Below are positions 1 through 5,632 of a stretch of DNA of 12,982 bases, one piece after another. The stretch is taken from NCBI GenBank assembly GCA_013336205.1, contig JAAXUD010000027.1, positions 1 through 12,982 on the forward strand, written 5' to 3'. The notes under the pieces were generated by a model. It searched no databases and was not told where the DNA came from. It saw only the letters and a program-made list of their open reading frames with translations. Source of the stretch: Lentimicrobium sp. GTDB lineage: Bacteria > Bacteroidota > Bacteroidia > Bacteroidales > Lentimicrobiaceae. Position 1 is the stretch's first letter. Every line of letters starts with the position of its first letter. The position numbers were made by a program, and so were the translations under genes.

Positions 1-5
1 CAGGT

Positions 6-203
6 ATGGCATACGTGCCCGACTTCATCGGGATGGACCTTCCCGATGCCGAGGCCATTGTCATCGAGCTCGGCTGCCGGTGGTTCTACGTCGCAGTGGA
101 AAACAGGACCTTCCCTGAGTGGCAGGTCTTCGACCAGTCGTGCTACCTCGACGAGCGGCTCCAGGGCGAGGCGCTCGATCGCATCTACAACCGCAACTTC
201 TGA
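6..203 (+). CDS. short PASTA-like protein (foreign, high-GC segment)
   Basis: A 65-residue frame opens with VPDFIGMDLPDAEA at about residues 4-17. This resembles the start of a PASTA repeat, whose family pattern is VPD-x-x-G-M-x-x-x-x-A. One repeat would fill most of the protein. PASTA repeats usually bind peptidoglycan or muropeptides in penicillin-binding proteins and Ser/Thr kinases, but nothing here shows a kinase or transpeptidase domain, and no membrane segment or signal peptide is visible. The frame stays open to the window edge, so ATG at 6 may be internal to a longer gene. It is followed after 14 bases by a STAS-like start at 218, suggesting an operon. Codons are G/C-ending, unlike every gene downstream of 300. 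The family call is from pattern recognition only; a small hypothetical protein is the alternative. Confidence 0.5.
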   Translation: MAYVPDFIGMDLPDAEAIVIELGCRWFYVAVENRTFPEWQVFDQSCYLDERLQGEALDRIYNRNF

Positions 204-217
204 ACAGGGTAACTCTC

Positions 218-289
218 ATGCTCACCTGTGAATCTCCCGACCGTTTGCTGATCCGGTTCGAGGGCCGCCTGGACACAGCCCGCGGCTGA
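218..289 (+). pseudogene. truncated N-terminus of a STAS-domain (anti-sigma antagonist-like) protein
   Basis: ATG at 218 follows a purine-rich AGGG at 206-209 and opens a 23-codon frame ending LLIRFEGRLDTARG. The string FEGRLDT is typical of the first beta strand and turn of STAS domains (SpoIIAA-like), which normally run to about 100 residues. The frame hits TGA at 287-289, exactly where base composition falls from about 61% to under 30% G+C, so the stop looks like a product of the join rather than a natural C-terminus. The fragment lacks the phosphorylatable Ser/Thr region and the rest of the fold, so it should be non-functional here. The identification rests on about 15 residues and is tentative. 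Confidence 0.45.
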
Positions 290-397
290 GGCATGCATCA
301 ATGTATTATGTAGAATGGAAAAAAGTTTCGTGCGAAATTGATAAAAAAGTAAATGGAGACGTGTTTTGATTTCTGTCATTATTGTAAATTTTAATAG
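283..397. other. compositional junction and gene-free AT-rich spacer
   Basis: Hand counts give 182 G/C in bases 1-300, but 17 of 60 in 301-360 and 14 of 60 in 361-420. The change is step-like near 285-300, beside the self-complementary GCATGC (291-296). From about 300 to the guaD stop at 398 I see only a 22-codon frame (301-369) with no recognisable family, and no hairpin that would terminate guaD. No insertion-sequence end, target duplication or tRNA edge marks the join, so a chimeric contig or an unmarked insertion both fit. Confidence 0.6.
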
Positions 398-874
398 TTA
401 ATATGGTGTTTTCTTTTCAGTAATAATCCATTGCTTAAAAACATCTACAGCATCCTCCTGCATAAACTGGATTGCCGGTATTCCTCTTTTTTCCGGATGC
501 AGGTCTAATTCACGGTAAATAAACGCATCATCGAATCCGGCATGGGCTGCATCTTCTTTGGAGGCTGCATAAAAGATCTTTTCAGGTCGCGCCCAGTAAA
601 TTGCACCCAGGCACATCGGACAAGGTTCGCAGGAGCAATAAATTTCACAGCCATCCAACTGATAACTATTCAGGTTCTTACATGCTTCCCTGATAGCAAC
701 AACTTCAGCATGTGCAGTCGGGTCATTCCAGGTGGTAACATGGTTGCTGCCTTTGGCAACGATGATGCCATCTTTTACAATTACTGCACCAAACGGGCCT
801 CCGTTACCGTTTGCAATATTCTGTTGTGCCAGATTGATTGCTTCTGCCATAAAAAGTTTCTGATCTTCACTCAT
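398..874 (-). CDS. guaD: guanine deaminase (cytidine deaminase-fold family)
   Basis: This 158-residue protein should hydrolyse guanine to xanthine and ammonia in the cytoplasm, for purine salvage or nitrogen recovery. It follows the B. subtilis GuaD pattern closely and has nearly the same length. It has GGPFGAVIVKDG near residues 25-36, the zinc/proton-shuttle motif DPTAHAEV (His55, Glu57), and EPCPMCLGAIYWARP (Cys85 and Cys88 as zinc ligands). It also has AGFDDAFIY near 112-120 and a C-terminal tyrosine, as in the domain-swapped B. subtilis enzyme. The aromatic C-terminus and the AGFDD segment favour GuaD over the tRNA adenosine deaminase TadA, the main alternative in this fold. The gene starts 4 bases after the aat stop and is probably co-transcribed with it; I see no separate promoter. 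All expected catalytic residues are present. Confidence 0.93.
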   Translation of the reverse strand: MSEDQKLFMAEAINLAQQNIANGNGGPFGAVIVKDGIIVAKGSNHVTTWNDPTAHAEVVAIREACKNLNSYQLDGCEIYCSCEPCPMCLGAIYWARPEKIFYAASKEDAAHAGFDDAFIYRELDLHPEKRGIPAIQFMQEDAVDVFKQWIITEKKTPY

Positions 875-878
875 AAGA

Positions 879-1574
879 CTAAATAATATTCCAGTTACCT
901 TTTATTGTAGTATGATTCAGTGCTTCATTAAGTAATTCCAGGTATTCGTCCCTGTCGATTGTATATGCTCCAAGACTTAATAAATGCTCAGTTTCCATCT
1001 GTGCGTCTATAAATTGAAAATTTCTTTCAAGCAACCAGTTGCAAAGATAATGCAATGCAGCTTTCGATGCATCAGGTACCTTATGAAACATTGATTCACC
1101 AAAAAAGGCCCTTCCAAGTGAAACTCCATAAAGACCTCCAACTAATAATTCCTTGTGCCATACTTCGACTGAATGCGCATATCCGCTTTGATGAAGGCGC
1201 GTGTAAGCCTCAATCATTTCAGGTAAGATCCAGGTTCCTGTTTCCTGTTTTCTCCTGGTTTTCGCACACGATAAGATAACGCCGGCAAAGTCCTGATCAA
1301 GGGTGATTTTAAAAATATTTTTTTGTAATTTTTGCTTAAGGCTATGTGATACTTTAAACGAATCCGGTTTAAATATGCACCTTTCTTTCGGAGAATACCA
1401 CATGATGGGAGTAAGTTCACTATACCAGGGAAATATTCCGTTTTTATAGGCATTCAATAACCTTACTTCACTCAGATCGCCACCTGCTGCCAGTAATCCA
1501 TCGTCCAGACTATCGTTAACAGGCGGGAAATCAATATTATCTCTAAGGTAAATTACACTTTTATTGATAAACAT
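879..1574 (-). CDS. aat: leucyl/phenylalanyl-tRNA--protein transferase
   Basis: This 231-residue protein transfers Leu or Phe from charged tRNA to proteins with an N-terminal Lys or Arg. That creates an N-degron read by ClpS/ClpAP. The length matches the family (E. coli about 234). Landmarks in order are GLLAAGGDLS (26-35), NGIFPWYS (45-52), MWYSPKERC (58-66), GTWILPEMIEAY (113-124), YAHSVEVW (132-139), GLYGVSLGRAFFGESMF (147-163) and DAQMETEHLLSLGA (190-203). Glu160 and Gln192 fall where E. coli Glu156 and Gln188 lie. The start ATG at 1574 gives the usual short N-terminal extension. It is the first gene of an aat-guaD pair, with a candidate promoter just upstream. ClpS and Clp partners are not in the window. 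Confidence 0.95.
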   Translation of the reverse strand: MFINKSVIYLRDNIDFPPVNDSLDDGLLAAGGDLSEVRLLNAYKNGIFPWYSELTPIMWYSPKERCIFKPDSFKVSHSLKQKLQKNIFKITLDQDFAGVILSCAKTRRKQETGTWILPEMIEAYTRLHQSGYAHSVEVWHKELLVGGLYGVSLGRAFFGESMFHKVPDASKAALHYLCNWLLERNFQFIDAQMETEHLLSLGAYTIDRDEYLELLNEALNHTTIKGNWNII

Positions 1575-1596
1575 ATTTCTTATGGCAATTGACTAT

Positions 1597-1604
1597 CAAA
1601 GATA
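1597..1604 (-). promoter_or_regulatory. candidate -7 element for aat-guaD
   Basis: Read on the minus strand this is TATCTTTG, an exact match to the Bacteroidetes -7 consensus TAnnTTTG, 22 bases before the aat ATG. No perfect -33 TTTG is present. The nearest is TTTC at 1628-1631, with a rather long 23-base spacer. The placement is good but the -33 is weak. Confidence 0.4.
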
Positions 1605-1730
1605 TTGAATAATGAATTAGTCAGCCTGAAAGCTGATAAAATTATAATTTGGTTGGTGGCCTTCAAAGTGCAAAAAGGCGGGTTAAACTTCAGTGAAATA
1701 TTAATTATTCATTTTGGACTTTCCGGAAAC

Positions 1731-1766
1731 AAAAACAGCCGGTATTTTAGTACCGGCTGTTTTTTT
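1731..1766 (-). terminator. intrinsic terminator of serC
   Basis: The 14-bp inverted repeat AAAAACAGCCGGTA (1731-1744) and TACCGGCTGTTTTT (1751-1764) encloses a 6-base loop. The core CAGCCGGTA is GC-rich. The serC transcript reads through the stem about 15 bases after its stop and ends in TTTTTGTTT. The palindrome also has a T tract on the plus strand, but no plus-strand gene ends here. Confidence 0.88.
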
Positions 1767-1780
1767 AGTACTGCAATGTA

Positions 1781-2851
1781 TCAGGCATTTTGTTTTTCAA
1801 AATCGTGCATGCATTCAATAAGGGCTTCAACGCTTTCTTTGGGTAGCGCGTTGTAAGTGGATGCCCTGAAGCCGCCTACTGAGCGATGGCCTTTAATTCC
1901 AATCATCCCGCGGCCCTTAGCGAATTCCATAAACGCATCTTCTTTGTCTTTATACTGCTCTTTCATTACAAAGCAAATATTCATCAAGGAGCGGGACTCT
2001 TTTTCAGCGGTGCCGACAAACATCCGGCTGTTGTCAATTGCGTCATAAAGCAGATTGCCTTTCGCAATGTTCATTTTTTCCAGTTCAGCAAGTCCGCCCA
2101 GGCTTTTTATCCACTTCAGCGTTTCTTTAATTGTAAAAATCGGGAGAACCGGAGGTGTATTGAACATTGATCCTTCCTTGATATGAGTGCGATAGTCAAG
2201 CATTGTAGGGATAGGGCGTTCGAATTTTCCAAGAACATCTTCACGCACAATAACAAAGGTGACACCTGCAGGGCCGAGGTTCTTCTGGGCACCACCATAG
2301 ATAAGGGCATATTTAGACACGTCAACCGGCCTGCTCATTATATCGGATGACATATCGGCAACCAAAGGTATCGGACAGTTAATGTCAGTATGAATTTCAG
2401 TTCCGTAGATGGTATTATTTGTTGTGATATGGAAATAATCAGCATCCTCAGGAATGGTATATCCTTTCGGGATATAAGAGAAATTCTTATCAGCTGAAGA
2501 GGCTACAGTATTGACTTCACCAAAGAACTTAGCTTCTTTTAATGCTTTTTTTGCCCAGACACCTGTCTCAAGGTATGCGGCTTTTTTATTCATCAGATTG
2601 AAAGGAACCATACAGAACTGTAAACTGGCTCCACCGCCTAAAAACAACACCTGGTAACCTTCAGGAATAGCAAGGAGTTCTTTAAACAGTGCAACTGCTT
2701 CGTCAATTACAGCCTGAAAATCCTTACTGCGATGAGAGATTTCAAGTAACGACATTCCGATTCCGTTGAGGTCAAGAACCGCTTTGGCTGTATTTTCAAT
2801 GGCAACCTGCGGCAGGATTGATGGACCAGCGTTGAAATTGTGCTTTTTCAT
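1781..2851 (-). CDS. serC: phosphoserine aminotransferase
   Basis: This 356-residue PLP enzyme converts 3-phosphohydroxypyruvate and glutamate to O-phosphoserine and 2-oxoglutarate, the second step of serine synthesis. The family can also act on the related phosphohydroxythreonine step of de novo pyridoxal phosphate synthesis. Diagnostic features are [11 protein letters not shown] at the N-terminus, EISHRSKDF (37-45), [11 protein letters not shown] (69-79), [11 protein letters not shown] (143-153) and [12 protein letters not shown] (164-175). [11 protein letters not shown] follows, with Lys190 as the PLP-binding lysine, and then [16 protein letters not shown] near 322-337. Length and motifs are complete. 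The gene has its own consensus promoter and a strong terminator, so it is likely monocistronic. In many Bacteroidetes serC sits with a ferredoxin-like gene and serA; neither is seen here, although a LuxC-like gene is nearby. Confidence 0.96.
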   Translation of the reverse strand: MKKHNFNAGPSILPQVAIENTAKAVLDLNGIGMSLLEISHRSKDFQAVIDEAVALFKELLAIPEGYQVLFLGGGASLQFCMVPFNLMNKKAAYLETGVWAKKALKEAKFFGEVNTVASSADKNFSYIPKGYTIPEDADYFHITTNNTIYGTEIHTDINCPIPLVADMSSDIMSRPVDVSKYALIYGGAQKNLGPAGVTFVIVREDVLGKFERPIPTMLDYRTHIKEGSMFNTPPVLPIFTIKETLKWIKSLGGLAELEKMNIAKGNLLYDAIDNSRMFVGTAEKESRSLMNICFVMKEQYKDKEDAFMEFAKGRGMIGIKGHRSVGGFRASTYNALPKESVEALIECMHDFEKQNA

Positions 2852-2923
2852 GATGTTGTTGATTTGGTTGATTTAAAAATATGAAGACTTTATTATGTGC
2901 TTATATTTAGGTAAAAAACAAGA

Positions 2924-2953
2924 CAAAGGTATAAAGTTTTATACAGTAGCAAA
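2924..2953 (-). promoter_or_regulatory. Bacteroidetes-type promoter of serC
   Basis: On the minus strand, TTTG (2950-2953) is followed after 18 bases by TACCTTTG (2924-2931). Both match the Bacteroidetes -33/-7 consensus. Transcription would begin near 2917-2920, giving a leader of about 66-69 bases before the serC ATG at 2851. I saw no convincing structure in the leader. Confidence 0.7.
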
Positions 2954-3027
2954 GTAAACATCAATCATTTTGTTTATGGTTGTATGTTGTTGTTTAATAA
3001 TTAGTTGTATTCAGGTAATGCTTTGTT

Positions 3028-3948
3028 TTATTCTTTGGGAAGTAAATCAAGTTCAAGGTTTTTACGCCTGGTTGTTTCGGTTTTGGGTGTAGGTTCGTTT
3101 CTGGCCACTATATCCTCTGTCAATATCCAGAAACCATCTAAAAAAATATAGGCATCATAAGTGTTTCCGGCAGGCACATAAGCCCAGCGCTGATCTTTTA
3201 ATTCCTCGTTCAGCGGGATCAGCCTGTCCATAACGATCATTTCATCGTCAACCTTTCTTTGCGAACGTCTCACCCCTGAAAGGGTAACTTTCTGACGGTT
3301 ATAATTGAGAGAGAATGAGGCATTTGCGCTGTATTCATTCACTACACGGTTTTTCAAGCCTTCTTTTGTTTTAAAAACCGGGGCTCCGAAAACAACATTC
3401 CCTTTATCGTCAAAACTGATTACTTCAATCGATTTTCTGGCAATTTTACGGCTTAATCCATCCCAGGAAAGCACTGTATAATTTATGCCGGTGTTTATTT
3501 TACGCTGAATAATCCGGTAATAGATTCCGGGAGGCCAGTCACCGTCTTTAAACAGTTTATCGCCGGATAATGTCAGCTCAGATTTTTTGATTTTAAGTGG
3601 AATTACTTTTTTTAAATTCCTGTGAAAAATCAAACCTCCATAATAATTGTCGCCATTATTCTGTTGAACATTCCAGCTTAGAATTCTTATTATTCCATCA
3701 TCTGAAACAACATTTCCCATGTTGATTGAATCGAAGTTGATTTCTTCTGATGAATGCGCTGATACAAAGTTTAGCAGTTTGTCATAGAATTCCTGGTTTA
3801 ATTCCATCCGGACTGAATCGGACTTCACCTTTCGTGTACTGTCCAGTAGTTGCAAAATATCCTGATTATCAGCTAGTTTAATAATATTCTGAGCTGATAA
3901 CGATGAAGTAATTAAACTGAAGAGTAGAAAACTGAAAATCCTTCTCAT
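3028..3948 (-). CDS. secreted protein of unknown function
   Basis: This 306-residue protein starts with a clear Sec signal peptide: MRR, a hydrophobic core at residues 4-18, and likely cleavage after the SLSAQ region near residue 20. There is no lipobox cysteine, so it should be soluble in the periplasm or exported. The rest is mostly beta-rich and basic. Recurrent aromatic or turn motifs include IRILSWNVQQ (87-96), YYGGLIF (102-108), GIYYRII (141-147), YTVLSWDGLSRK (157-168), VVFGAPVFKT (185-194) and YDAYIFLDGFWIL (264-276). The YTVLxWDG and VFGAPVF strings recall a family of uncharacterised secreted Bacteroidetes proteins, but I cannot name a domain. No catalytic motif, C-terminal T9SS signal or transmembrane helix is visible. 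It is divergent from the LuxC-like gene and lies upstream of serC on the same strand, with no terminator seen between them. Confidence 0.75.
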   Translation of the reverse strand: MRRIFSFLLFSLITSSLSAQNIIKLADNQDILQLLDSTRKVKSDSVRMELNQEFYDKLLNFVSAHSSEEINFDSINMGNVVSDDGIIRILSWNVQQNNGDNYYGGLIFHRNLKKVIPLKIKKSELTLSGDKLFKDGDWPPGIYYRIIQRKINTGINYTVLSWDGLSRKIARKSIEVISFDDKGNVVFGAPVFKTKEGLKNRVVNEYSANASFSLNYNRQKVTLSGVRRSQRKVDDEMIVMDRLIPLNEELKDQRWAYVPAGNTYDAYIFLDGFWILTEDIVARNEPTPKTETTRRKNLELDLLPKE

Positions 3949-4018
3949 AATACCTGAGTTTGTAAACCAAATTGAGGAACGGAATACCGCTGAAATTATT
4001 ATAACAGCACAATTAGGT

Positions 4019-4026
4019 TAAATTTG
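4019..4026 (+). promoter_or_regulatory. candidate -7 element for the LuxC-like gene
   Basis: TAAATTTG matches TAnnTTTG and lies 23 bases before the ATG at 4050. No TTTG is found at the -33 distance. A minus-strand match, TATATTTG, occupies 4030-4037 and could serve the divergent secreted-protein gene at 3948 with a leader of roughly 75 bases, also without a clear -33. Both calls are weak individually. Confidence 0.35.
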
Positions 4027-4049
4027 CAACAAATATACAAATCAGGCAA

Positions 4050-5084
4050 ATGAGCAGCACGATTATCCATGCAGATAGTATTATGGAGGATATAGCAGTC
4101 CGGATAAAAGTATTATTAAACGCGCCGGATGAAGCTCAAACAGCCTATTTGCCTGGTTCCGATTCATCGATCCTGACTTTTTTCAAAGAGTATTTTCATG
4201 TTAATCCATGGTTCACGCCGGATTTTATCAGAAAGTCACTTAAGATAATCTACGCTGGCCTGATTTCGGAAAATCAACCCATATTATTAAACCGGCAAGG
4301 GAGCAGTGAAAGGACGATTGCTGTAATTCTCAATCCGGGGGCACCTTTCGAAGGAATGGGAGAGGTGCTGTTCACCGCATTATCCGGATATAATTGTTTG
4401 GTGAAGGTGCCGGATGATTCCAGGGCGCTTTTTGAAAGAATAGTAAGCTTTGCTTGTGGCCCGTCCGGCATTAACAATAAGATTGTTTTTTCAAGTGAAC
4501 GACTTCCTTCTTTTGATGGGGTGATTGGTGTAAATACCTTTGAGAAACCAGCTGCACTCAGCTATATTACCAAACGGCCAAACCTATTGATCTCCCAAAA
4601 GGGCAGCGCTGTCACATTGTCAGGTACTGAATCATCTCAACAACTAGAGCTATTGGCATCGGATATCTGTAATTTTTATGGGAAATCAAATTTTAGCATT
4701 AAGACACTCAATGTTCCTGCCGGATATGATTTCACGATTCTTTTTAAATCACTTGAGTTTTACAATAATAATTCGTTGAATCACAGATATTTTAATCATT
4801 ATGAATACCACAAGGCTGTAATGCTCATTAGCAATACAAAACACCTGGATAATGGGTTTTTGTTATTAACAAATGATCTGAATTACACAGGCAAAACCGG
4901 AGTAATTACTTACCAGGAATATGATAATTCTGAAGAGCTGAATAAAGAGCTGAATACTTCAATACATGGGACATCATGGAGTCTAGACTCAGATATTCAA
5001 GGCTTTACCTTAGGTGTAGTGGAGCATGAAAAACGATTTTTTTATAATTCGGGGCGTATATCGGTTTTTCTGGCAGGACTGTAA
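4050..5084 (+). CDS. LuxC/acyl-CoA-reductase-like protein, catalytic Cys apparently absent
   Basis: This 344-residue protein follows the Bacteroidetes LuxC-type acyl-CoA reductase family from end to end. It has NPWFTPDFIRKSL (52-64), the core strand TIAVILNPGAPFEGMGEVLFTALSGYNCLVKV split over 89-120, and FDGVIGVNTF (155-164). It also has RPNLLISQKGSAVTLSG (176-192), LASDICNFYG (202-211), LNVPAGYDF (220-228) and NHRYFNHYEYHKA...HLDNGFLLL (244-273). Family members reduce acyl-CoA to aldehyde through a thioester cysteine. In the typical phylum members I remember, a GLGCRNVSK-like segment precedes the VPxGYDF strand. Here that segment is GKSNFSIK, with Asn214 at the cysteine position. Cys207 is close but offset. 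The protein may be inactive, may have a relocated nucleophile, or may have another function. It is divergent from the 3028-3948 gene and near serC. The alignment is from memory. Confidence 0.75.
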   Translation: MSSTIIHADSIMEDIAVRIKVLLNAPDEAQTAYLPGSDSSILTFFKEYFHVNPWFTPDFIRKSLKIIYAGLISENQPILLNRQGSSERTIAVILNPGAPFEGMGEVLFTALSGYNCLVKVPDDSRALFERIVSFACGPSGINNKIVFSSERLPSFDGVIGVNTFEKPAALSYITKRPNLLISQKGSAVTLSGTESSQQLELLASDICNFYGKSNFSIKTLNVPAGYDFTILFKSLEFYNNNSLNHRYFNHYEYHKAVMLISNTKHLDNGFLLLTNDLNYTGKTGVITYQEYDNSEELNKELNTSIHGTSWSLDSDIQGFTLGVVEHEKRFFYNSGRISVFLAGL

Positions 5085-5127
5085 AATTCAGTATATTCGA
5101 CTGTTAATAAAATATCTGACTGATTTT

Positions 5128-5158
5128 TTTGTGAATATGAAAAAAGTGTTTACTTTTG
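5128..5158 (+). promoter_or_regulatory. Bacteroidetes-type promoter of rpmE2
   Basis: TTTG (5128-5131) and TACTTTTG (5151-5158) match the -33 and -7 consensus with a 19-base spacer, the best promoter in the window. The expected start is near 5162-5166, leaving a leader of about 90 bases before the L31 ATG. That suits strong ribosomal-protein expression. Confidence 0.78.
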
Positions 5159-5159
5159 C

Positions 5160-5233
5160 AGTCCCCAAAATGATTGGGCACAAACAATAAAAGAACTAAG
5201 AACTTTATCCTGCTGATTAACCAATCGGGGATT
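5160..5233 (+). ncRNA. candidate structured leader of rpmE2 (possible autoregulatory RNA)
   Basis: AGTCCCC (5160-5166) can pair with GGGGATT (5227-5233), including one G-U pair. After a 5-base bulge (AAAAT), GATTGG (5172-5177) pairs with CCAATC (5221-5226). This gives 13 pairs closing an A-rich loop of 43 bases. A shorter competing hairpin, CCCAA (5164-5168) with TTGGG (5174-5178), uses the same 5' strand, so two exclusive folds exist. The outermost pairs may be lost depending on the exact transcription start. A six-codon open frame (ATG at 5170, stop at 5188-5190) lies inside. L31 leaders that bind the protein are known in other phyla; assigning that role here is inference. Confidence 0.4.
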
Positions 5234-5253
5234 ACTTACAAATAAGCTGACTC

Positions 5254-5523
5254 ATGAAAAAAGACATTCATCCCAAAGATTACAGACTGGTGGTTTTCAA
5301 AGACATGTCGAATGAATACGTGTTCATGACCAAATCAACTGTAGCCACAAAAGATACAATTGCCTGGGAAGACGGTAAAGAATATCCGCTGATTAAACTT
5401 GAAATTTCAAATACTTCGCATCCTTTCTACACTGGAAAAATTAAACTTATCGATACCGCAGGTCGTGTTGATAAATTTAAAACCAAGTATCAAAAGCATT
5501 TTGAGAATCGCCCAAAAGTATAA
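5254..5523 (+). CDS. rpmE2: 50S ribosomal protein L31 type B (bL31B)
   Basis: This 89-residue protein starts [19 protein letters not shown] and contains [30 protein letters not shown], split over residues 51-80, the hallmark of bL31. It lacks all cysteines, so the zinc-binding CxxC of the type A form is absent and it is the zinc-independent type B paralogue. Length fits type B (about 80-95). L31 sits at the central protuberance bridging the large and small subunits. In bacteria with both forms, type B is often induced under zinc limitation. Here I see no Zur-like palindrome, and Bacteroidetes commonly use type B constitutively. The gene is monocistronic, with a strong promoter, a foldable leader and an intrinsic terminator. 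Confidence 0.96.
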   Translation: MKKDIHPKDYRLVVFKDMSNEYVFMTKSTVATKDTIAWEDGKEYPLIKLEISNTSHPFYTGKIKLIDTAGRVDKFKTKYQKHFENRPKV

Positions 5524-5557
5524 TTAGTTATCAGCATTGCGCTGTTAATAAGATTTG

Positions 5558-5587
5558 AAAAGCCCTTTCATTGCGAAGGGCTTTTTT
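5558..5587 (+). terminator. intrinsic terminator of rpmE2
   Basis: AAAAGCCCTT (5558-5567) pairs perfectly with AAGGGCTTTT (5576-5585) around an 8-base loop, followed by further T residues. It lies about 35 bases after the L31 stop. Confidence 0.88.
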
Positions 5588-5590
5588 GTT

Positions 5591-5598
5591 TATTTTTG
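5591..5598 (+). promoter_or_regulatory. candidate -7 element for the GlmU-like gene
   Basis: TATTTTTG matches TAnnTTTG and lies 35 bases before the ATG at 5633. The -33 position falls inside the rpmE2 terminator stem, where only ATTG (5570-5573) or TTTC (5566-5569) is available. The site is plausible but its T-rich terminator context makes chance matches likely. Confidence 0.3.
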
Positions 5599-5632
5599 AT
5601 TATTGACATTTACAAATCTAAAATCCCGGACT

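Noticed and set aside
61..379. Minus-strand open frames (61-294 and 185-379) opposite the high-GC genes
   Set aside because: They are arginine-rich or cross the compositional junction, show no recognisable motif, and oppose frames with PASTA- and STAS-like patterns.
542..886. Plus-strand 114-residue frame opposite guaD
   Set aside because: It mirrors the strongly identified guaD gene, is cysteine-rich by shadowing, and has no start context or family resemblance.
1605..1856. Plus-strand frame between aat and serC
   Set aside because: It runs through the serC terminator hairpin and into the serC 3' end; it is explained by the terminator and the antisense of serC.
2852..3027. GT/TTG-rich stretch upstream of serC as a repeat array
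   Set aside because: The repeats are irregular short TTGTTG-like strings without a constant unit; the serC promoter explains the functional part.
5532..5544. CAGC/GCTG mini-hairpin after rpmE2
   Set aside because: It has only four base pairs and no following T tract; the real terminator is at 5558-5587.
5603..5632. TTG start giving a 10-residue longer GlmU-like protein
   Set aside because: The extension has no family similarity, while ATG at 5633 begins the conserved MNYVLFDE block.
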